Shown piece after piece: positions 6,535 through 8,524 of a stretch of DNA of 8,524 bases. The first letter of the stretch is position 1. Every line of letters starts with the position of its first letter. The translations under genes were made by a program, and so were the position numbers. The DNA is from an uncultured Peptococcaceae bacterium. Its GTDB lineage: Bacteria; Bacillota; Peptococcia; Peptococcales; Peptococcaceae. The stretch spans positions 1-8,524 of the forward strand of contig CALAKO010000127.1 of assembly GCA_937922955.1 (NCBI GenBank), given 5' to 3'. Under the pieces are notes generated by a model, which had not been told where the DNA came from, did not search any database, and worked only from the letters and a program-made list of their open reading frames with translations.

Positions 6535-6549
6535 CTATAAATATTATAG
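6535..6549. promoter_or_regulatory. Palindrome over the regulator's promoter (possible operator)
   Basis: CTATAA-ATA-TTATAG is a perfect 6-bp inverted repeat with a 3-bp centre, lying over the -10 element of the Crp-type gene. It could be an operator, but it is AT-rich and partly arises from the TATAAT itself. Confidence 0.3.
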
Positions 6550-6551
6550 CA
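6543..6551 (-). promoter_or_regulatory. Extended -10 promoter of the Crp-type regulator
   Basis: On the minus strand this reads TGC-TATAAT, a consensus extended -10. No good -35 hexamer is seen at 16-18 nt, which is usual for extended -10 promoters and leaves room for an activator. Transcription should start near 6536, about 34 nt before the start codon. Confidence 0.65.
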
Positions 6552-6558
6552 TAAAGCT

Positions 6559-6587
6559 TTGAAAAACGCGCTATAAAATGGTAACAT
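6559..6587 (+). promoter_or_regulatory. Candidate promoter of nfo
   Basis: TTGAAA (6559-6564), a 17-nt spacer and TAACAT (6582-6587) is the best plus-strand pair found before nfo, but the -10 matches at only 4 of 6 positions. It overlaps the palindrome at 6575-6590. Confidence 0.35.
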
Positions 6588-6590
6588 TTT
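6575..6590. promoter_or_regulatory. Palindrome AAAATG-GTAA-CATTTT, candidate Crp/Fnr-type operator
   Basis: A perfect 6-bp inverted repeat with a 4-bp centre lies in the divergent region between the Crp-type gene and nfo. The pentamer form AAATG-N4-CATTT has the same geometry as Fnr-type sites (5-N4-5), so it may bind the adjacent regulator. There is no direct evidence. Confidence 0.35.
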
Positions 6591-6658
6591 TGTGTGAATA
6601 ATTGATAAATGTGGCCGGCTGCATTCGGTGGCTGGCGGTATTGAAGGAGGCGGTTTTC

Positions 6659-7486
6659 GTGCTGCATTTGGGTGCGCATATGACAACCGGTAAAGGATTT
6701 GACCGAGCGGCAAAAGACGCGCGCAGCATTCAGGCGGATGCGATGCAGGTTTTTACGCGAAATCCGCGTGGTGGAAAAGCGCGTGCACTGACAGAAAAGG
6801 AGCTTCAGAAGCTGGCGGAATACCGTGATTCGGGCTTGTGCGTGGTGTGTCATGCGCCGTACACCATCAATCTGGCATCCAGCAGCGACGACGTGCGGGA
6901 ATTTGGCCAGCGCACCATTGCTGAAGATTTGCAGCGGATGCAGCTTCTAGGAGCTAGTGGCTTGGTCGTTCACAGTGGCGCGCATACTGGTGCAGGAAAA
7001 GCCGTTGGTTTAGAACGGTTGATTGCCAGTCTGGATTTGCTCTTGCCGCAGGTGGCGGATGGAACACGCATCCTTTTGGAAACCATGAGTGGCTCTGGCT
7101 CGGAACTGGGCAGTAATTTGGAAGAGCTTCAGCAGGTGTTGAAAGCTTTTGATTATTCGCCTGCGTTGGGGGTGTGTCTGGACACCTGCCATTTGTTTGC
7201 AGCAGGTTATGATGTGTGCGACTGGCCGACGTTTAAGGCGCGTTTTGAAGCGTATTTGCCTTGGGAAGCAGTGGGCTGCATTCACATGAATGACAGTAAA
7301 ACGCCATTTGCCAGTCACAAGGATCGGCACGAAAAGTTGGGGAAAGGCAGCATTGGCTGGCCTGCGTTCAAACAGATTGTGCAGCTTGAAGCAGACAGCG
7401 ATTTGCCAATTATTATGGAAACACCGAATGAGTTATCTGGATGGGCGGCAGAAATTGCGGAGCTGCGAGAGTGCTTGAATAATTGA
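6659..7486 (+). CDS. nfo: Deoxyribonuclease IV (AP endonuclease, Nfo)
   Basis: Nfo cuts DNA 5' of abasic sites and removes 3'-blocking groups in base-excision repair, using a three-zinc centre. The 275-residue protein matches the family's usual 270-285 residues and its TIM-barrel motifs. All nine expected metal ligands can be placed: H65 (CHAPY), H105 (VVHSG), E141 (LLETMSG), D175 and H178 (CLDTCH), H209 (IHMNDSK), D222 and H224 (KDRHE) and E254 (IMETPN). The opening LHLGAHMTTGKG is also typical. The start is the GTG at 6659, which has AAGGAGG 8 nt upstream; an in-frame ATG at 6602 would add 19 unrelated residues and has no ribosome-binding site. It is divergent from the Crp-type regulator and followed on the same strand by an unassigned gene with no visible terminator. 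Confidence 0.96.
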   Translation: MLHLGAHMTTGKGFDRAAKDARSIQADAMQVFTRNPRGGKARALTEKELQKLAEYRDSGLCVVCHAPYTINLASSSDDVREFGQRTIAEDLQRMQLLGASGLVVHSGAHTGAGKAVGLERLIASLDLLLPQVADGTRILLETMSGSGSELGSNLEELQQVLKAFDYSPALGVCLDTCHLFAAGYDVCDWPTFKARFEAYLPWEAVGCIHMNDSKTPFASHKDRHEKLGKGSIGWPAFKQIVQLEADSDLPIIMETPNELSGWAAEIAELRECLNN

Positions 7487-7556
7487 TGGTTGCTGCAGGA
7501 CATCTGGAAGAAGATGAGCATGGAATGGAAACACGTATTTGTGAGAAGGAGGATGT

Positions 7557-8210
7557 ATGGCTTTTCGATTGAGTGACTTTGGCATTCCAAACTATGATAC
7601 GAATGTCAATGTATTATATAAAAATGCCGTTGAACATGGACAGAGCATTGTCTGTGGGGAAGAAGAATATGTGGTGTATCGAATTGGAAAGACACCGGTT
7701 GTGGTCGTCCTGCGATTTGTCTTTGGGGACGACGGCGAAACACCAGAGCATGTAACCGCTCACACATTTATGGAAAATGCGGTGCGCTGGCATGATGGGA
7801 TTCAGTGTGATGAACAAGGTCAGGCGCTGGTGATGAGTGAGGGGGCGTGGCTTAAAGCGGAAGTGATCAATCCAAACGCTGCTGGGAAAGAATACATTCC
7901 TATGCTGTTTGCGGATGTGGCGCGTTTTGGGCCAACACGTCTTACAGCTGGTGCAGATATGCTGATGCCGGAAGGGAAGCTGACACCATCTGCGGAAGGC
8001 GGCGTGGAATTGCTGGCACGCGTAAAGAGCATCAAACCGATTGTCATGAGTAAACTGTGGCTGTTTTCTGTGATCGAATTGCAGCTAGGGGATGGAGAAA
8101 TTTTTGTTCCTATCTCGCGGGACATTTTGGAAAAACAACTATCGGTTTGTAATGAAGGTGCGCTTTGCTATGCCACAGGCAGTCTGTCGTTGATGAAAAC
8201 ATGGGAATAG
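7557..8210 (+). CDS. Hypothetical protein, 217 residues, probably cytoplasmic
   Basis: I do not recognise this family. The protein has no signal peptide, no membrane segment and no Cys/His metal motif, and is rich in alternating hydrophobic residues suggesting beta strands (EEYVVYRIGKTPVVVVLRFVF at the N-terminal third, split here only as a description of the strand-rich region 36-57). A second strand-rich region (about 150-215; ELLARVKSIKP, WLFSVIELQLGDGEIFVPI, ATGSLSLMK) could be a small barrel, but that is a guess. The middle part (about 70-145) is more polar and contains FADVARFGPTRL. The start is supported by AAGGAGG, though only 4 nt from the ATG, which is short. The gene follows nfo after 70 nt on the same strand with no clear promoter or terminator between, so read-through from nfo is likely. 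Composition and codon use look like the neighbours. Confidence 0.85.
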   Translation: MAFRLSDFGIPNYDTNVNVLYKNAVEHGQSIVCGEEEYVVYRIGKTPVVVVLRFVFGDDGETPEHVTAHTFMENAVRWHDGIQCDEQGQALVMSEGAWLKAEVINPNAAGKEYIPMLFADVARFGPTRLTAGADMLMPEGKLTPSAEGGVELLARVKSIKPIVMSKLWLFSVIELQLGDGEIFVPISRDILEKQLSVCNEGALCYATGSLSLMKTWE

Positions 8211-8242
8211 TAGAAGAAAGTAAGGATTTTTTATAAAAATGG

Positions 8243-8271
8243 TTGACGCGGGCGCAGCCTTATCCTATAAT
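8243..8271 (+). promoter_or_regulatory. rpmE promoter
   Basis: TTGACG (8243-8248), a 17-nt spacer and TATAAT (8266-8271) form a near-consensus vegetative promoter (11 of 12 bases). Transcription should start near 8278, leaving a leader of about 40 nt with no evident riboswitch or hairpin. Confidence 0.87.
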
Positions 8272-8318
8272 AGTCTAGTCTGAATATCGATTGATTTTAA
8301 GTGAAAGAGGTGTAAGTG

Positions 8319-8522
8319 ATGAAAACAGGGATTCATCCAGATTATCATGAAGTGAATGTAATCTGCTCTTGCGGCAATGAATTCACTACCCGCTCTACCA
8401 ATCAGGGCGATATCAAAGTTGAAGTTTGCTCCGCTTGCCATCCTTTCTTCACCGGGAAACAGCGCGTTCGCGGTGCAAAAGGTCGCGTAGAAGCCTTCAA
8501 TAAAAAATACAACCGTGACTAA
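8319..8522 (+). CDS. rpmE: 50S ribosomal protein L31, zinc-binding type
   Basis: L31 is a small protein of the large ribosomal subunit that helps bridge to the 30S head. The 67-residue protein begins MKTGIHPDYHEV and carries C16, C18, C37 and C40 (ICSC and VCSACHPF), the four-cysteine zinc site of the C-plus form, followed by FFTGKQR and a basic C-terminus, all typical of the family. The ATG at 8319 is preferred because AGAGG (8306-8310) stands 8 nt upstream; an in-frame GTG directly before it is the alternative. It has its own near-consensus promoter. Zinc-type L31 is often exchanged for a zinc-free paralogue under zinc limitation, but no Zur-like site is evident here. Confidence 0.97.
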   Translation: MKTGIHPDYHEVNVICSCGNEFTTRSTNQGDIKVEVCSACHPFFTGKQRVRGAKGRVEAFNKKYNRD

Positions 8523-8524
8523 TG

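Noticed and set aside
6609..6644. Eleven-codon frame upstream of nfo with two Trp codons, and a weak hairpin at 6614-6636, considered as an attenuator leader
   Set aside because: The small frame has no ribosome-binding site, the hairpin needs three G-U pairs and no alternative pairing is evident; nfo has no reason to be controlled by tryptophan.
6602..6658. Longer nfo start at 6602
   Set aside because: There is no ribosome-binding site and the added 19 residues are unlike the family; the GTG at 6659 with AAGGAGG fits the usual N-terminus.
6503..6853. N-terminal extension of the Crp-type regulator to an ATG at 6853
   Set aside because: The extension overlaps the start of nfo, crosses the promoter region and lacks family similarity; AAGGAG directly before the ATG at 6502 fixes the start.
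8211..8242. Possible terminator between the hypothetical gene and rpmE
   Set aside because: There is an AT-rich run but no stem that would form a hairpin, so no terminator is called.

Overview
The window reads as chromosomal housekeeping DNA from a low-to-middle GC Firmicutes-type bacterium. Strong Shine-Dalgarno sites (AAGGAGG and similar), near-consensus sigma-A-type promoters, a Gram-positive-style LexA operator, a greA-lysS operon and a zinc-type L31 all point that way. A lysyl-tRNA synthetase carrying a C-terminal tRNA-binding domain, and an AMP-binding ligase resembling the Desulfovibrio DVU_1553 family, make me favour the Negativicutes (Megasphaera/Veillonella relatives). That placement is inference from remembered families, not from a search. 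No mobile element, CRISPR array, rRNA or tRNA gene was seen.

Layout. (1) 1-1859, plus strand: the 3' part of a phenylacetate-CoA-ligase-like AMP-binding enzyme, open at the window edge, followed by a stop/start-overlapping gene for an N-terminal nucleotide-binding-like domain fused to a TylF/MycF-type methyltransferase. (2) 1860-2062: two back-to-back hairpin terminators, one for each of the convergent transcription units. (3) 2063-4494, minus strand: greA-lysS, only 2 nt apart, behind a perfect TTGACA-17-TATAAT promoter. (4) 4720-5427, plus strand: lexA, divergent from greA, with two LexA-box-like sites upstream, the better one touching its -35 element. (5) 5416-5474: a perfect 27-bp inverted repeat that includes the last codons of lexA and acts as a shared terminator with the convergent pspC. 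(6) 5478-6502, minus strand: a Crp/Fnr-type regulator followed by pspC. (7) 6659-8210, plus strand: nfo (endonuclease IV), divergent from the regulator, then an unrecognised 217-residue protein. (8) 8243-8522: rpmE (ribosomal protein L31) with its own promoter.

How the parts fit together. LexA (SOS repressor) and Nfo (base-excision repair) are both DNA-damage functions, but only lexA shows a recognisable operator. GreA and LysRS link transcript elongation to translation in a strongly expressed operon. The Crp-type regulator and PspC probably form a small regulatory/envelope unit whose divergent region with nfo holds two short palindromes. The first two genes may belong to a larger accessory operon that begins outside the window.

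I found no clearly new multi-gene system. The items most worth a second look are the LysRS-tRBD fusion, the unusual P-loop of the AMP-binding ligase with its methyltransferase partner, the paired LexA boxes, the lexA/pspC inverted repeat, and the unassigned 217-residue protein.
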